From positions 124,001 to 188,000 of the forward strand of contig JAKCPI010006028.1 of NCBI GenBank assembly GCA_023213315.1: DNA of 64,000 bases, in the 5' to 3' direction. Below the pieces are notes generated by a model that was not told where the DNA came from, made no database searches, and saw only the letters and a list, made by a program, of their open reading frames with translations. This stretch comes from Euborellia annulipes. Taxonomy: Eukaryota > Arthropoda > Insecta > Dermaptera > Anisolabididae. The translations under genes were made by a program, and so were the position numbers. Shown one piece after another: positions 10,535 through 21,580 of this stretch (position 1 is its first letter; each line of letters opens with the position of its first letter).

Positions 10535-10790
10535 TTTAGATAACGAGGGTTTAAAGCAGTTATGCTTATAATGCCAAGTTGAAAACAACTCGAGTTCAAA
10601 TCCAACTCAAAATATCTAATTATTTGTGAGAAGCCTTCTCCCGGGGAAGGAACCGGGAAACCACCTCACTATTATTCCCATGAAAGTTACTTTATCAGAG
10701 TAACTACCAACGTGCAGGTCTGACACAATAGGTGTAACTTTTTTTTCAAAATTGTTAGAAATTTTTCAAACAACGACCTAAAAAACCAGT
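10535..10790 (+). mobile_element. tRNA-headed SINE-like sequence
   Basis: A B-box-like motif (GAGTTCAAATCC, 10592-10603) lies about 75 bases downstream of GGTTTAGATAACGAGGG. It is followed by a GC-rich block with CTCCCGGGGAAGGAACCGGG (10638-10657) and the inverted pair AAAGTTACTTTATCAG / AGAGTAACT. A tRNA-like head with a conserved central domain is SINE architecture. No second full copy is present in the window, so the family is not established. Confidence 0.45.
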
Positions 10791-10799
10791 CAGTATATC

Positions 10800-11050
10800 C
10801 TTTAAAGATTTGCGAGATAAGTTTGGGTATGATTAGGTAAGTGCCCTGGACTCGAATCAGGACCCCGCTTTCGTGCGACGTGATTGAGAATGGGTGCATT
10901 TCCCAATCCAACACAAATATAATTTCATTATTAGAACGGCGATTGAAATGTATTCTCAGTTTCGGTTTCAGACACTGGCCATCATCAGGTCTACAATTAC
11001 AATTGAATTTGTGTGAGACATGTATTCTTTTATAAACATCTTTGAATATC
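10800..11050 (-). mobile_element. Reverse-strand SINE / Penelope-like fragment with hammerhead-like core
   Basis: On the minus strand GGGGTCCTGATTCGAGTCC (10844-10862) contains a B-box-like GATTCGAGTCC. Upstream on the same strand, CTGATGA (complement of 10982-10988) and GAAAC (complement of 10959-10963) frame a short stem. This CTGANGA/GAAAC pairing is the conserved core of hammerhead ribozymes, which are known in Penelope-like elements. The frames 10687-11052 and 10841-11035 are not supported as coding. Confidence 0.4.
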
Positions 11051-11316
11051 AAAATAGTATTTTTTCATTTGAAGCCGAAAGTAACAATGAATTTCAGTCG
11101 TCGTTCTGAAAAAATGTTTCTTAATAAAGAAATTATTTATACATATATGGTAAAAACGCGACTCGGTGTTCTACAGAAATAGACTTACAGGGTTTCTCAA
11201 TAAATAAGAAATTTTAATAGTTTTTCAAGAATTTTAAATTTTATATTTCGATGATCAAAGTATGGAAATTATGGTTAATTAAATTTTATACCACGGATAA
11301 ATAATTAAACAAATTT

Positions 11317-11680
11317 TTACTTTCTCTTACCTATATACAGTATGTATATATAGAGAGAGAAAATATTGCGATCATGTCAAAAATTCGATGTCGAGATTTC
11401 GATGGAAATACATGTTTTGAGGTCCCCCGCAAATTGGTACGTGTCGACATTTTTAAGCATGAAGGAAATGAGCTACGAGGTTGAAATTTTATATATAAGT
11501 CAGGCACCTTCCTAAGCCGTGAAAATAAGCTTTTAAACAAAATCGGTCAAAAAGTACTAGTACTTTACTGATGTACTTTTTCAGTTTTTTTCTATTTTCT
11601 CAAACGATTTTGATTAAAATTAAAAAATCAATTATTTTTTTACATCCTCTTTAAAATGTATATTCTCATTTTTCAGATCC
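11317..11680 (+). repeat. R1 repeat copy 9, 3' truncated
   Basis: 5' hairpin (TTTTACTTTCTCTTACC, then GAGAGAGAAAATATTGCG), then AAAGTACTAGTACTTTACTG and the CTCTTTAAAATGTATATTCT block. It stops near 11676 without the 3' hairpin. A faint further R1-like patch is at 11790-11860. Confidence 0.85.
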
Positions 11681-11864
11681 TAATATAAATAAAATACAAA
11701 TATTTATTTTATGTTGAGTGTAGTGACCCTCGCAGGTTGTTCAAATTGATAGTATAACCTCCAATTGGTTTAAATATTTATTTTTATACAGAGAAAGTAG
11801 AATTTAGTATTCATGGAAAATTCGATTGGAGTTGTCGATAGAAATATTCATGTTAAGTATCGAA

Positions 11865-12656
11865 CGAAATGTAAACATCTTGAAAAGTCGAAGCACCGCT
11901 GAGACTTCCATTCCAGTAATAACCAAACCCTTCTAATATTTCATATACAAGTCGATTTATTTTGTATTTTTTTATTTTATAAGAATGCATATTTTAGTTT
12001 AGAAATAAATAAAAATTGGAAAATTTATTATTCATTTAGGTGTTTTATTTAAAATAAAAAAGTTTTATCCTTATTTGTTTTTAAACGACTCCTGAATAGT
12101 CAGTGGAATGTAAAAATTAGGGTTATTACGAAATGAGGGGTGCTGGACTATGAATTCTTCACTTGTCAACCCCCTTGTACAAGATTTGCCGTCATGTTCC
12201 CCCGCGGGCCATAAGAGCCTCCCCGGCTGGAGGCACATAAAAAATGAACATTTATGATAGATTTTCTCGCCTGGTGAGGAGCACCCCTTGGTCGTCTTCT
12301 TGGCTCCCCTTTTTTGAATATAAAGCCGCCGCTTTTTTTTTTTTTTTTATATATTCCGAAATCACTAAAGAGGGACGAATTTCAACAACAATTTATCATC
12401 AAAACACAAAAAAATTGAGGGTAAATTTAATTTTCTGCTCCATTAGCATGATAATCCTATGAGTGGCTCTCAGATAAGAAAATAAGTTTGAACAAGGGGC
12501 GAAGGCTATCGAGTTATGGAATTTTGCCTTAAAAAAATAACTGTGAAATCATGAACATCATAAAGAGGGCAATGGGGCAGCTTTTTCAAAAAAGTAATTC
12601 TTTCAAAGTATATAAAGATATAAATATCTAATAGAAATATTTTTATAATTGGTAGG
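11865..12656. other. Unique AT-rich sequence with one GC patch
   Basis: Mostly featureless. At 12130-12310 there is a GC-rich patch with CCCCGCGGGCC and CCCCGGCTGGAGGC followed by CATAAAAAATG, a TATA-like arrangement. No transcript evidence can be drawn from it. Confidence 0.3.
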
Positions 12657-12664
12657 CCTATCGA

Positions 12665-13368
12665 CAGCGGCGTAACTACCCTTTGAGGGCGGGGCTCAAC
12701 TAGGACGCCGTTTTTCGTTCGACCTTTATTTTATTTTAGTAGGCCATACGAATCTCATTCTACCTTTTTTTTAGTATTCGAATCTCGTTCGACCTTTTTT
12801 TTTTTTTTTTTGTAATTTTTCTCCGAATTTGTGATATACGTCGTACAATGAATTTATTATGAAATTAACAAAAAAAAAAGCCGGAGATTTCGGGGAAAAA
12901 ACCCGGAGGTTTAGGTAAAAAGCCCCGTGAATTTTTTATAATAAATTCATTTTAAATAGTAAAATTCAAGTTGTAATATAATTTTAAAAGAAAACTATAA
13001 ATTTTTTTAGACAATTTATGGAAAGAATATGATAAAATCACCGCCCATGGGCTATATCTTAGATGCCCTAGGGCGCCTATGTCGGTATCAAAGGGGGTCA
13101 AAGGCTTGATGTACAGTGAGGGACATTATTAAGTCCCACCCATGAGTTTTCTACTTGTGATTATTTCATTGTTTTTAAAAAAATATTATATATTTTTTAA
13201 TGGAAACTTTCCTTCATGGTTCAAACTTAGAAAATTCCCAATAAAAATTAAATAAACAATGAAATAATCACAAGTAGAAAACGCATGGATGGGACTTAAT
13301 ATTGTCCCTCACTGTACCTGAGGAGAGGGGCAAGCGCCCTCTTTCGCCTCCACCTAGTTACGCTACTG
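12665..13368. mobile_element. hAT-like element H3, split by a TA-MITE
   Basis: The left end is CAGCGGCGTAACTACC (12665) and the right end, in complement, CAGTAGCGTAACTAGG (13368). The flanks CCTATCGA (12657-12664) and CGTATCGA (13369-13376) match at 7 of 8 positions, as expected for an aged hAT target duplication. A 201-base MITE sits inside at 13114-13314. No transposase frame. Confidence 0.75.
13114..13314. mobile_element. TA-target MITE (Tc1/mariner type), copy 1
   Basis: Inverted ends of about 55-60 bases start CAGTGAGGGACA and include TACTTGTGATTATTTCA. They are flanked by TA on both sides (13112-13113, 13315-13316). 201 bases, no coding capacity. The copy at 29472-29671 is nearly the same length. 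Confidence 0.9.
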
Positions 13369-13376
13369 CGTATCGA

Positions 13377-14458
13377 AATATATAATTTGGACATACCAGG
13401 TACTCTATTTTTATTATAGTTTAAAATTTAAATAAAATTTTTTTATATGAAATTCTCTTGATAATGAATTTAAATTTTCATTAGAATTTTTCTTTAAATT
13501 TTTACTAATAAATTTTTGGGTTTATCAATGGCAAATTAAAAGAGGACACGTATGAATTCCAACCTTCTAATGAACTCATCAATTGGCTTTGTTCAACACT
13601 GAGAGTGAAAAGTTAGATTAATCTTCCGATTAAACATATCACAGAGAATACGATTTACAAGTAAAAATTCATAAGAAAAAATTATGAAATTTTTTTATTA
13701 ATTACCTACGTAGGTAATTTAAAAATTTTAAATGCCACAAAAATAACGATATAATTAAAAAAAAAAAGAATAATTATCGTACATCCTATTAATATGTTTT
13801 TTTAACAACATAATAAAGAAATAATATCCAGTTTGAATTGTTTAATTATGGACATGTTTTTTTTATTATTGATATAACTTTTATTATAAATTAATAATTA
13901 TGATAATTTTTGATGACATCCAAGTGTGATTTATATTGTTGAGTTGAAGATTTATAACAATTAAAACTATTCTGTCCGTTGAGTTCAACTTCATTTTATT
14001 CATTAATATTTAGGCTCTTTTTCCATTGTATAATCAAATAGGAAATCGTGGATTCTAGAAATCTAAAATAATTTACTTTTTACTACCAAAATAAAGATAG
14101 TAAATAAAAAGACTCTATTTTAATGTTTTAAAAGGAATAAAAAAGATTTTAACAGTTACAGGTAAATCATTTTTATTTCTTGTAATTTACCTGAGAGTCC
14201 AAGTTTTATTTAAATTGTAGTAAAAATTTATTCTTGTTTATATTGTATTTGTTTAAGAATAAAAAGGCTTCGAGCGATTAAAAATTCATCTAAAAAGAAA
14301 AAATTTTAATTAGCATCTGTATTTTTATTAAATAATTTTATGGAATTTACTTACTTTTTGAAATTTATTTCTTAACTTAATCTTGAAGACTTCTTTTTAA
14401 AAAAATCACTTTAAATGTATAAACACACCAAAAAAATTAGAAAATTCAATAATAGTTT
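13377..14458. other. AT-rich sequence, no gene seen
   Basis: Long A/T-rich stretch without recognisable repeats or coding signal. Confidence 0.4.
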
Positions 14459-14858
14459 AAAAAAATATTTTGCAAAAAGCAAGAATAAGTTTAAGATAGC
14501 AAATTTGCGAGATGAGTTTGTGTTGGATTGGACAAAAAAATTGTCCAAAAATTGCAAAAAGCAAAAATAAGTTTAAATGTTTGCGCGGTTCTATGAATGT
14601 TGATAGAAAAATGCAGTAAAAAATGTCATCAAGTTTGATCACCCTCCACAACTTCAAATAAATTCATTGAGAATTTGAGCTAAGCTAAAGGGCCTATAGA
14701 ATAAGAGAATCCCTGGAGGGTGATCCCCAACCCATTTCCCTTCTACTTGCTAAATTCCTAGAAAAATTTTGAAATTTCGGCCAAAAGTGGTAAAACTTCC
14801 ACAAGAAACTCGTTGTACTTACTGAATTTTGATTTCTGAACAAAGAGATTGGAACTGA

Positions 14859-15086
14859 ACTGAGTACCAGAAGCGCATTGCCTGCCTAATCCTAACATTT
14901 ATAAGACGAAAGAGAATGCAATGGCCTGAACTCTCCACAAGAGGTCCATGGAGAATCATTGAAAATCATTTTCTCATCCCCACTCCTCTTGCTGTTCGCA
15001 ATCATTTCGCTCAGAATCAAAGTCTCCAGAAACTTGACAAGTTTCGTAGTTTTTCATTGAAAAAGAACTCCTCTCTTCCATCTTAA
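14859..15086 (+). CDS. Unidentified 75-codon open stretch without a clear start
   Basis: Between stop TGA 14856-14858 and stop TAA 15084-15086 one frame stays open, and its composition looks protein-like. Readable parts are RIACLILTFIRRKRMQWPEL and LAVRNHFAQNQSLQKLDKF. An ATG lies about 20 codons in. It resembles the tail of a retroelement polyprotein only in a general way (basic, with a leucine/phenylalanine rhythm), and I cannot name a family. It may be a decayed transposon or an exon. Confidence 0.2.
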   Translation, partial: TEYQKRIACLILTFIRRKRMQWPELSTRGPWRIIENHFLIPTPLAVRNHFAQNQSLQKLDKFRSFSLKKNSSLPS

Positions 15087-15523
15087 TTCTAAACTAACAG
15101 GGGATTCGACACTTTCTAGAAATAGGACTTCTGAAAGTGTTTAAAGATGCAATGGTGGGGAGGGGGATTCTCCAAATCCCCCTCCAGTTTTTCAAAAGCA
15201 TAATAAAATTTATAACGCTTTTGATGAAAATAAGAAAAGAGAAGACTCAGTTTAAATACAGCCTTATATGAAAGAATCAAATTTTTAAAAATAAGCTTAT
15301 TTACTCCTCAAATAAAACTAATCCACCGATGTCCATCGAATCGCTCGAAGATTTCTGTAAGAGAAGCCCTAAGCTAAAACCACACCCTTCCCCCCACCCT
15401 TTCCGTATGCCTAAACTAATTGTATATAATAATTTGTACGCTTAAACTTCAACATGTATTTGAGAGACTTGAAGTTCTCGAAGCAAGATATATCTTGAGA
15501 AATGGCCCTAGCTCTGCAATATA

Positions 15524-15640
15524 CAGTCATACTCCGGTCAAAGCGGATATTGCAGGTTAGTTATGTGAAGCATAAAAAATAAGCAAAATACTAATATTAG
15601 ATCATTTAAAAAATTTATAGCATAAAGCGGGGTAGGACTG
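15524..15640. mobile_element. Short pogo/Tigger-like MITE
   Basis: The left end CAGTCATACTCCGGTCAAAG and right end (complement) CAGTCCTACCCCGCTTTATG are imperfect inverted repeats, with TA on each side (15522-15523, 15641-15642). Ends of this form are typical of pogo-type elements. 117 bases, non-coding. Confidence 0.75.
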
Positions 15641-15795
15641 TAATAAGAATTTATCAATTTCCTATATTCAAAGTATAATATGTAAAAATAGATTTGGTTG
15701 AAAGAAATACTTGAAAATCTAAGATCACAATGATTAATAAATAATAGGCTACCATATTAATTAACTGAGTCTTCTTAAATAAAGTTTTGACTTAC

Positions 15796-15955
15796 AAAGT
15801 AGCCTCGCAGCTCGTGAATGTCTCGTAGTTAGAAGACAGCAACTCGAAGCTCGAAGGAAGACAGCAACTGGAAGCTAGAAGATATGAACGCCCATTTGAA
15901 GAAAATAAGTCACTCAGGAGCAAAGTCTAATTGTCCTGGAGATCTCCGCTCACAT
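15796..15955 (-). other. Splice-bordered segment, possibly a non-coding or terminal exon
   Basis: Reading the minus strand, GATTTCTTTTGCAG precedes position 15955 (a strong acceptor) and GTAAGTC follows 15796 (a strong donor), enclosing 160 bases with higher GC than the surroundings. All three frames contain stops; the longest runs about 14 codons from the acceptor before a stop. It could be an untranslated, poison or lncRNA exon, or a chance pairing. Confidence 0.2.
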
Positions 15956-16254
15956 CTGCAAAAGAAATCTACGATTAGTATCTTATTAGAAAATAAAATA
16001 GTATTATTTAGAAAATAATTATATTATGAAACTGTGATAAGTTGAAAGTAACGCTAAAATATTTAATATTTATATAATATTAACATATAAGAATCATGTT
16101 CAGTTCCATCAAGAAAATTCAAAAACTAATTCAAATGGGTAATGATTAGTTGAGAATGCTCCACGCCGATTTAAAACTGTTATAAGATAATAATTCTTCT
16201 ATTATGACCTCATCCCAATGCGGCTTGGGCAAAATTGATTTATAAAGAAAAAGG

Positions 16255-16400
16255 AAACCGAGAGAAAAGCGAGCCGACCCGTCTCACGGCCTGGCACTTG
16301 GTATGGGGAAGGAAAAGTTGACAAAGTAAAGAAAGTAATGCCAGCCTTAGCTCGTGGTCGCCATCCACGAATTCACTAGACTCACTTCTGAGTGGTTATA
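16255..16400. mobile_element. R2 SINE-like repeat, diverged copy
   Basis: It shares CGTGGTCGCCATCCACG (16353-16369) and the AATGCCAGCCTTAGC text with other R2 copies, and ends near CACTTCTGAGTGG. Confidence 0.7.
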
Positions 16401-16518
16401 AAACAATAATTAATTTTTGAAAATATTCAATAGATATGAAAAAGAATAAGTAAAATTAATTTCGCAAATCTGTTAAGACGGGTGTAAAAATATAGGAGTA
16501 TTAATAATGTATTTAAAT

Positions 16519-16850
16519 TAAGAACCGACCGAATTCGGTTTCAGTTACGGTTTCGGCCAGTTTCGCAAAAATCATGGTTTCGGCCAAAAAGTAGCCGAAA
16601 CTTTAGGCCGGCCGAAACCTGAGACTGAGAAGATGGGATGAGACTCGCATTCAAAAAAAAGGTCAAATGATTTGCAAAAGCGAGCGGAAAAGGGGCGGAA
16701 AAAAAATTTAGTCTCCCTAAAAAAAAGGTAAAATAATAATAATTTTTTATAGGAAATACAAGTTTCGGTTTCGGCCGAAACTAAAATTGAGGCCGAAAAT
16801 TCGGTTTCGGTTTCAGTTTCGCCTGAAAATCTTGTTTCAGTCGGACCCTA
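16519..16850. mobile_element. hAT element H4, copy 1
   Basis: The ends AGAACCGACCGAA and (complement) TAGGGTCCGACTGAA are flanked by a perfect 8-bp duplication, ATTTAAAT (16511-16518 and 16851-16858). The interior is built from TTTCGG/CCGAAA blocks in both orientations and contains AGACTCGCATTCAAAAAAAA. The paralogous empty site with a single ATTTAAAT is at 17703-17710. 332 bases, non-coding. Confidence 0.9.
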
Positions 16851-16934
16851 ATTTAAATACAAATTAGAATTGAAACAGCCCAAGCGTAAAATTTAGATTT
16901 AACAAATATTTGTGAGCATATTTTATTTATTGGG

Positions 16935-17090
16935 GGGGGGGGCATGGAATCGAACTCAGGATCTCCAGCCTTTTCAAGGAATCTGTGTGCCACTAGACTC
17001 TCGATTACACATAGGTACTCACAAATTAGTTAAATATATATTAATATCTTATTCAAATATACTGTAGATCTCGAAAATTATTTAAGTAAA
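16935..17090 (-). mobile_element. S5 tRNA-derived SINE
   Basis: On the minus strand, GAGTCTAGTGGCACACAG (A-box region, as in tRNA-Glu-type heads) is followed by GAGATCCTGAGTTCGATTCC, a good B box. Upstream is the R3 leader (CGAGATCTACAGTATATTTG). A related plus-strand copy is at 23725-23970. It is not a functional tRNA: the acceptor stem does not close. Confidence 0.6.
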
Positions 17091-17223
17091 ATTTAGAAGT
17101 TAAATTTCAGGAAGTTATGAAAAATGGGATATCCCGTTGTTCCCAGAATGATTGAAAGAAAAATAATTTTGTTTTTTCAAAATAGGCTTAAATAAAAATA
17201 AAGCCAATCCCAAGAGAGCCTTG

Positions 17224-17372
17224 CTCTAGGATCCTTCACTATTTCCATCTAAAGTACTGAGTTCCCTAAAAGACAATTTTATTATATATTCGAATGTTAA
17301 AAAAAATAGGTACGCCATCGGCGGACCGCGCACCTAGTAACTATTGATTTTTAACCGAATACGAAAATATTA
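17224..17372 (+). repeat. Local duplicated block, copy 1
   Basis: The block GCTCTAGGATCCTTCACTAT ... GGTACGCCATCGGCGG recurs at 17760-17908 with about 85-90% identity by eye. Flanking stretches (16140-16500 versus 17500-17700) are also related, so a larger unit of roughly 1.2 kb was duplicated before H4 inserted. Confidence 0.8.
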
Positions 17373-17759
17373 TTGGTTTGAAAATTTTTGATTAGTGAAA
17401 ATGTCTTTTAGAGAACTCGGCCCCTCCAAAGGCAGGCCATGCTCACGTATTTGCGTCAGCAAGTTGTTTTAAAAGTAATCATTCTGCAAAGTCTAGGATA
17501 ATAATTAACTTTCGAATTAAGAATGCGCTACAATGATTTAAAACGGTTATAAGATAATAATTACTTTTCGAAAATGCCCAATAAATATGAAAAAGAATGA
17601 AGAACATTTCGAAAATGCACTACAGTTTCAAAGCACTTATAAGAAATAATTAAATTTCGTTAAAATGAAAGATGAATTAATGTTAAAAATAGGTATTAAT
17701 GAATTTAAATACAAAATATTAGGAATAAATAAAAATAAAATCACACCTCCCCCCCCCCC

Positions 17760-17908
17760 CTCGCTCTAGGATCCTTCACTATTTCCATCTAAAGCTCTGA
17801 GTTCTCTAAAAGACATTTTTATTATATATTACAATAATAAAAAAAAGGTAGGTACGCCATCGGCGGGCCGTACACCTAGTAACTATTAATTTGTTAAATG
17901 AGAACGAA
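17760..17908 (+). repeat. Local duplicated block, copy 2
   Basis: Second copy of 17224-17372, preceded by a C-run (17748-17760). Confidence 0.8.
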
Positions 17909-18189
17909 AATGCATCACTAGTTTTAAATTTTTTGTTTGGGATTTATAATATCATTTCAAAACCAATAAATATAAAATGAATCAATAAACCACAGAGGAA
18001 ACATCTCTATGAACTGGGGACTTGGCCTATACATGTATACTATACTAGTGTAAAGTCAAGCATAGACACCTAGGAGCCCAACCAACAAACGAGTTCAGAC
18101 CTGTCTGCTGTGGCTTGAAAGACAGTCAAGCCAAAGGCCATTGGAACTGCAGGGACAACACATGAGTGTGTGTGTATGTGTGAGAGAGA

Positions 18190-18191
18190 TG

Positions 18192-18224
<33 letters not shown>
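18190..18224 (+). repeat. (GA)n microsatellite
   Basis: About 30 bases of GA preceded by a TG tract (18167-18182). Confidence 0.9.
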
Positions 18225-18227
<3 letters not shown>

Positions 18228-18232
18228 TCTCC

Positions 18233-18372
18233 CGTCCCAAGTGAGAAAAATCTATTTCATATTTGGCTACCAATCGTTTTAAATAAATATATAAGATCAA
18301 AAAGGTCTAAATGGCCTTAAAAGTCGAAAAACGCCTTAAAACAAATTAAAAAAAAAAAAAAAAAAAAAAAAC
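18233..18372 (+). mobile_element. S3 SINE 3' end with poly-A tail
   Basis: The body TTGGCTACCAATCGTTTTAA and AGGTCTAAATGGCCTTAA ends in a run of over 20 A's. The same body is in 23290-23360, 31015-31090 and, reversed, at 48240-48427, where the tRNA-like head is present. Confidence 0.65.
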
Positions 18373-18659
18373 AATGAAAACTATTAATACATTATTATTA
18401 TTTTCTCAAATACTATTTATATCTCCTTGAATTCATTAAATGTTTTGTCCTATTCAAATATCGATAGCAATATTAATAATATCAATAAATTTCGAGGGAA
18501 TAATAAGTGCAGTCCTATCAGATAATATAGTAAATTTATTGATATTTAAATATTTGAGAGGGCATCATATTTTTTACTATTATAAATAATAAATGGCGAA
18601 TTAATATAACGAATGAACTGAAAATTACCGAAAATGGCCTTAAAGTTTAGAAGAAATTC

Positions 18660-18925
18660 GATTTCTTTGCGGAGCGACACGTGGACGCGTCAACCACCAA
18701 CCGACGCCATGGTGCTTATGAAGGCAGGAACCAATTAATTAGTCACAAGTAACGCGGAGACATTGTCTTTAAGAGAGCCGGAGCTCAACTGAAGCGGGCT
18801 TGGATTCACCTATTGAATATATTAGGCGCCAAAAGCTTAGACTCGGGACCCTGCTGATTGATAGGGAGAGGGCGCTTCTGTCTGATTGGACAACTTGGCC
18901 TAGCTCTTTTGGCCATAGAGCCTTT
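18660..18925. promoter_or_regulatory. GC-rich island with promoter-type motifs
   Basis: In otherwise AT-rich DNA this patch holds CACGTGG (18678-18684, E-box/G-box), CCAATTAATTAGTCA (about 18729-18743, homeodomain type), GGCGCCAAAA (18835-18844, matches the E2F consensus in reverse) and GATTGG (18884-18889, an inverted CCAAT box). Motif matches are seen directly; function is inference. No open frame of note. Confidence 0.3.
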
Positions 18926-18999
18926 GTAAATCAACAAATTGGCAAAATGCCAACTCTTATTTAAAAAAATTATAAGAATATAATAAATAAGAATATAAA

Positions 19000-19850
19000 T
19001 TATAATAAAAAGATTTAAAAGAAAATTTATTTTAATCTCTTTAGTGGATATTAGTATACGAATTAATTAGTAAAATAACCGATTTAAAAAAATAATTAAA
19101 GGTGTATTTATAAGAAAGTAACAAACCAGGATTATGAAAATCTTAGCAGCCCGGAATGTAATTAAGTAGTCTATATCAGGGGTGGGAAAGCTTTTTTAAA
19201 TGAAAGGCCTCATCGATTCTAGGGCTGGGAAAACTATCATAGGCCACACACGACTTTTTAATAACTTCTAACATGTTAATTTAAAATGTAGACGAATGAT
19301 GAGATTATTGTAAATTATTACAGCAGAAACACGAATATCCGGACCAATTGTGACCGACCAATGGTATGAATAATCAAATATAAATTGACCAAACAAAAAA
19401 TATGATATTTTCACATTCGAGTAATTGAAGTCCCGGATTATTATTTTTTTTTTTCTCAATTTTTACTTTCTCTTACCCTATTTATGAAATATATGACCCA
19501 GTTTTTGTTTTAAATTATCATTTATTTTAAAGGCATCATATAATTATGAGGATTCACCACCCATTTTTATTTAGCTTGTTAATAAGGTGGAACATTTAAA
19601 TAGATTAAAATACAAAATTCTTTATTTTAATAATTTTACATTTTATTTTGACTCCAATTGAAATATGCACTCTTAATTTGTTAGGGGAAGGCAATTTATT
19701 CACAGAGTTTTTTTTTTTTTTTTTTTTGTTATTAAATTTTTTTCCTGTAATTTTTAAATAAATAAAAGGATTTTAAAATTCTATTCATTATTCTTTTCTT
19801 TTTAACCCAGAAATTCTCTAAAAGGATATTTCATGCTAAAAATCTTTACA
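19000..19850. other. AT-rich sequence with an isolated hAT-type end and R1 fragment
   Basis: CAGGGGTGGGAAAGC (19178-19192) resembles the tip of a hAT element but no partner end is visible. TTTTTACTTTCTCTTACCC at 19459-19477 is the first bases of an R1 copy. The frame 19268-19459 is not supported as coding. Confidence 0.4.
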
Positions 19851-19856
19851 CACAGA

Positions 19857-20000
19857 GAAACTCGGGGCCCACTTTTTTGGGCTCGAGGGACCTCAAAACA
19901 TCAAAATCAAAATCTCGACATCGAATTTTTGACAAGATCGCAATACTTTCTCTATATATATTATATATTTCATAGATAGGGTAAGAGAAAGTAAAAATTA
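19857..20000 (-). repeat. R1 repeat copy 10, 5' end only
   Basis: Reverse-orientation R1 5' region: ATCGAATTTTTGACAAGATC and the terminal hairpin ending GGTAAGAGAAAGTAAAAA. Confidence 0.9.
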
Positions 20001-20154
20001 AAGAATTTCAACCAGAAGAGTAAAATGAACAAATAAATCTTAAGGTTATTATTAATTTGTTGTATCCAAAATACATACATATGTATTTATATTAAAATTA
20101 AGAAAGAATTTATTCGCGTTTGAAACAATTAATAATAAAAAAGTGGCTCTAAAT

Positions 20155-20360
20155 ATGAGTGGAACTGGAGCGAAAAGACTGGACAAGGTGCACTTTGCCA
20201 CGGACGAGTGCCCCGAGAACACTTGCACTCACACTTGTTTGCACACACAAAAAACACCCACAAGTGTTCATCCCTTTCAGAGCGGGTTGGAAAAATTTAG
20301 GGACACAAATTCCCTCGAATAATTGTCGTAATAATAGAGGACGGGGGGCTCAGGGATGAA
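20155..20360. other. Non-repetitive GC-richer patch
   Basis: Contains paired CACTTG/CAAGTG motifs (AACACTTGCACTCACACTTG and CACAAGTGTTC). No coding call is possible; the 66-codon frame here is proline/threonine/arginine-rich and unlike any family I recognise. Confidence 0.25.
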
Positions 20361-20463
20361 TTAATAAATAAGACAAATATATAGGGTCAAAAAGAGTCTA
20401 GTAAAGTTGGTGGTGTGAATGCCAGGCGTAAAAGAGAGTAGTGAACAAATTAAATAAAAAATT

Positions 20464-20767
20464 TGGTGTGACGCGACTCATAGATCGGGGGGGGGGGGGG
20501 TGTCTAACTCAAATATAAAATTTCAACCTTCTAACTCTTTTCGTACCTGGGATATTTTGTTCACACACTCAGAGGACTTCAAAACGTGTACATTCATCAA
20601 AATCTCGACCTCTAATTTTCGACATGATGACAATAATTTCTCTCTAGACTATATATTTCATATAAATTTATGGTAAGAGAAAGTAAAAGACGTGAAAAGA
20701 CTCAAAAGTCATAGTCTTCTAGCTTATCCGAGGAATAGTTAGTTAATTAGAAGTGAAGCAACGTCTG
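20464..20767 (-). repeat. R1 repeat copy 11 (deleted) followed by M1 end fragment
   Basis: 20464-20687 is a reverse R1 copy reduced to part of the 3' hairpin, a G-run and the 5' half, ending GGTAAGAGAAAGTAAAAG. 20690-20767 matches the right end of M1 (TAGTTAATTAGAAGTGAAGC). Confidence 0.8.
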
Positions 20768-20769
20768 AA

Positions 20770-21199
20770 GAAACAACTGATGACAACACAAAACCTTAGT
20801 ATATTCCAAGAAATAAAATTCGCCTAAAATTAGATCCTCTATCTATTTGACGGTCAACTTCTCACTTTTTTCTACAGCACAAAAGTTGTTTAGGTTTTAG
20901 AAAATCTTAAATAAATTTGTCATAATATTATTAATCACGAAATGTTAAATAAAAAAAAAAAAGAATTTGAATCTCAGCCACATGAAAATAAAAGATGTTT
21001 AATTATCAAAAAATAAAAAAAAAAAAATTTTAAGTGCAAAACCTCGTAGCACGGGAGTTTTATATTAGTTAAATGTTATGGTTCAAAGCTCGTCAATTTC
21101 GAACACATTTTGGCACTTATAAAAATATGCAAAAACTAAATCTTTTTAAATATAGATTATTCTACAGTTTTCTCTATCATAGAGCTTGATTTTTTTTAA
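20770..21199. other. AT-rich sequence, no gene seen
   Basis: No supported feature. Confidence 0.4.
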
Positions 21200-21270
21200 A
21201 ATGAGGTGTACAAACTACGGCCCGAGGGCCAAACCCGGCCCGACAGATAATTTTATCCGGCCCGCGGATG
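21200..21270. mobile_element. hAT-type terminal fragment
   Basis: GAGGTGTACAAACTACGGCC followed by CGAGGGCCAAACCCGGCCCG is the characteristic end sequence of a common class of hAT elements (GTGTNCAAACTNCGGCCCG). The other end was not found within 1 kb. Confidence 0.5.
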
Positions 21271-21580
21271 TTTTTTTATTTTTCAAGTCGAAAATTGAAA
21301 AAAAAAAAAAAATGAAAAAAATTATTAATAATAGAAAATGGCTTTTTAAATTTATTAAAAATAATAAAAATGGGGAATATATATTCATAAAATTTTACTT
21401 TTACAGTCGTATAGTCACCAAGGACAAGAACGTTTAGCATGAGAGCAAAAATCTTAAAAATAACTGAGAAACTCAGCTATTTTCAGGTATTTTTGTCAGG
21501 GGACCGTGACGTAATAGGTATAACTACTTGGTTGAACCAATATTATTATATCGCGGCTATTTTTCGGTAACTACCTAAAT

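Noticed and set aside
16935..17015. Possible tRNA-Glu gene
   Set aside because: A and B boxes are present but the acceptor and anticodon stems do not pair. It is linked to the R3 leader, so it is a SINE head.
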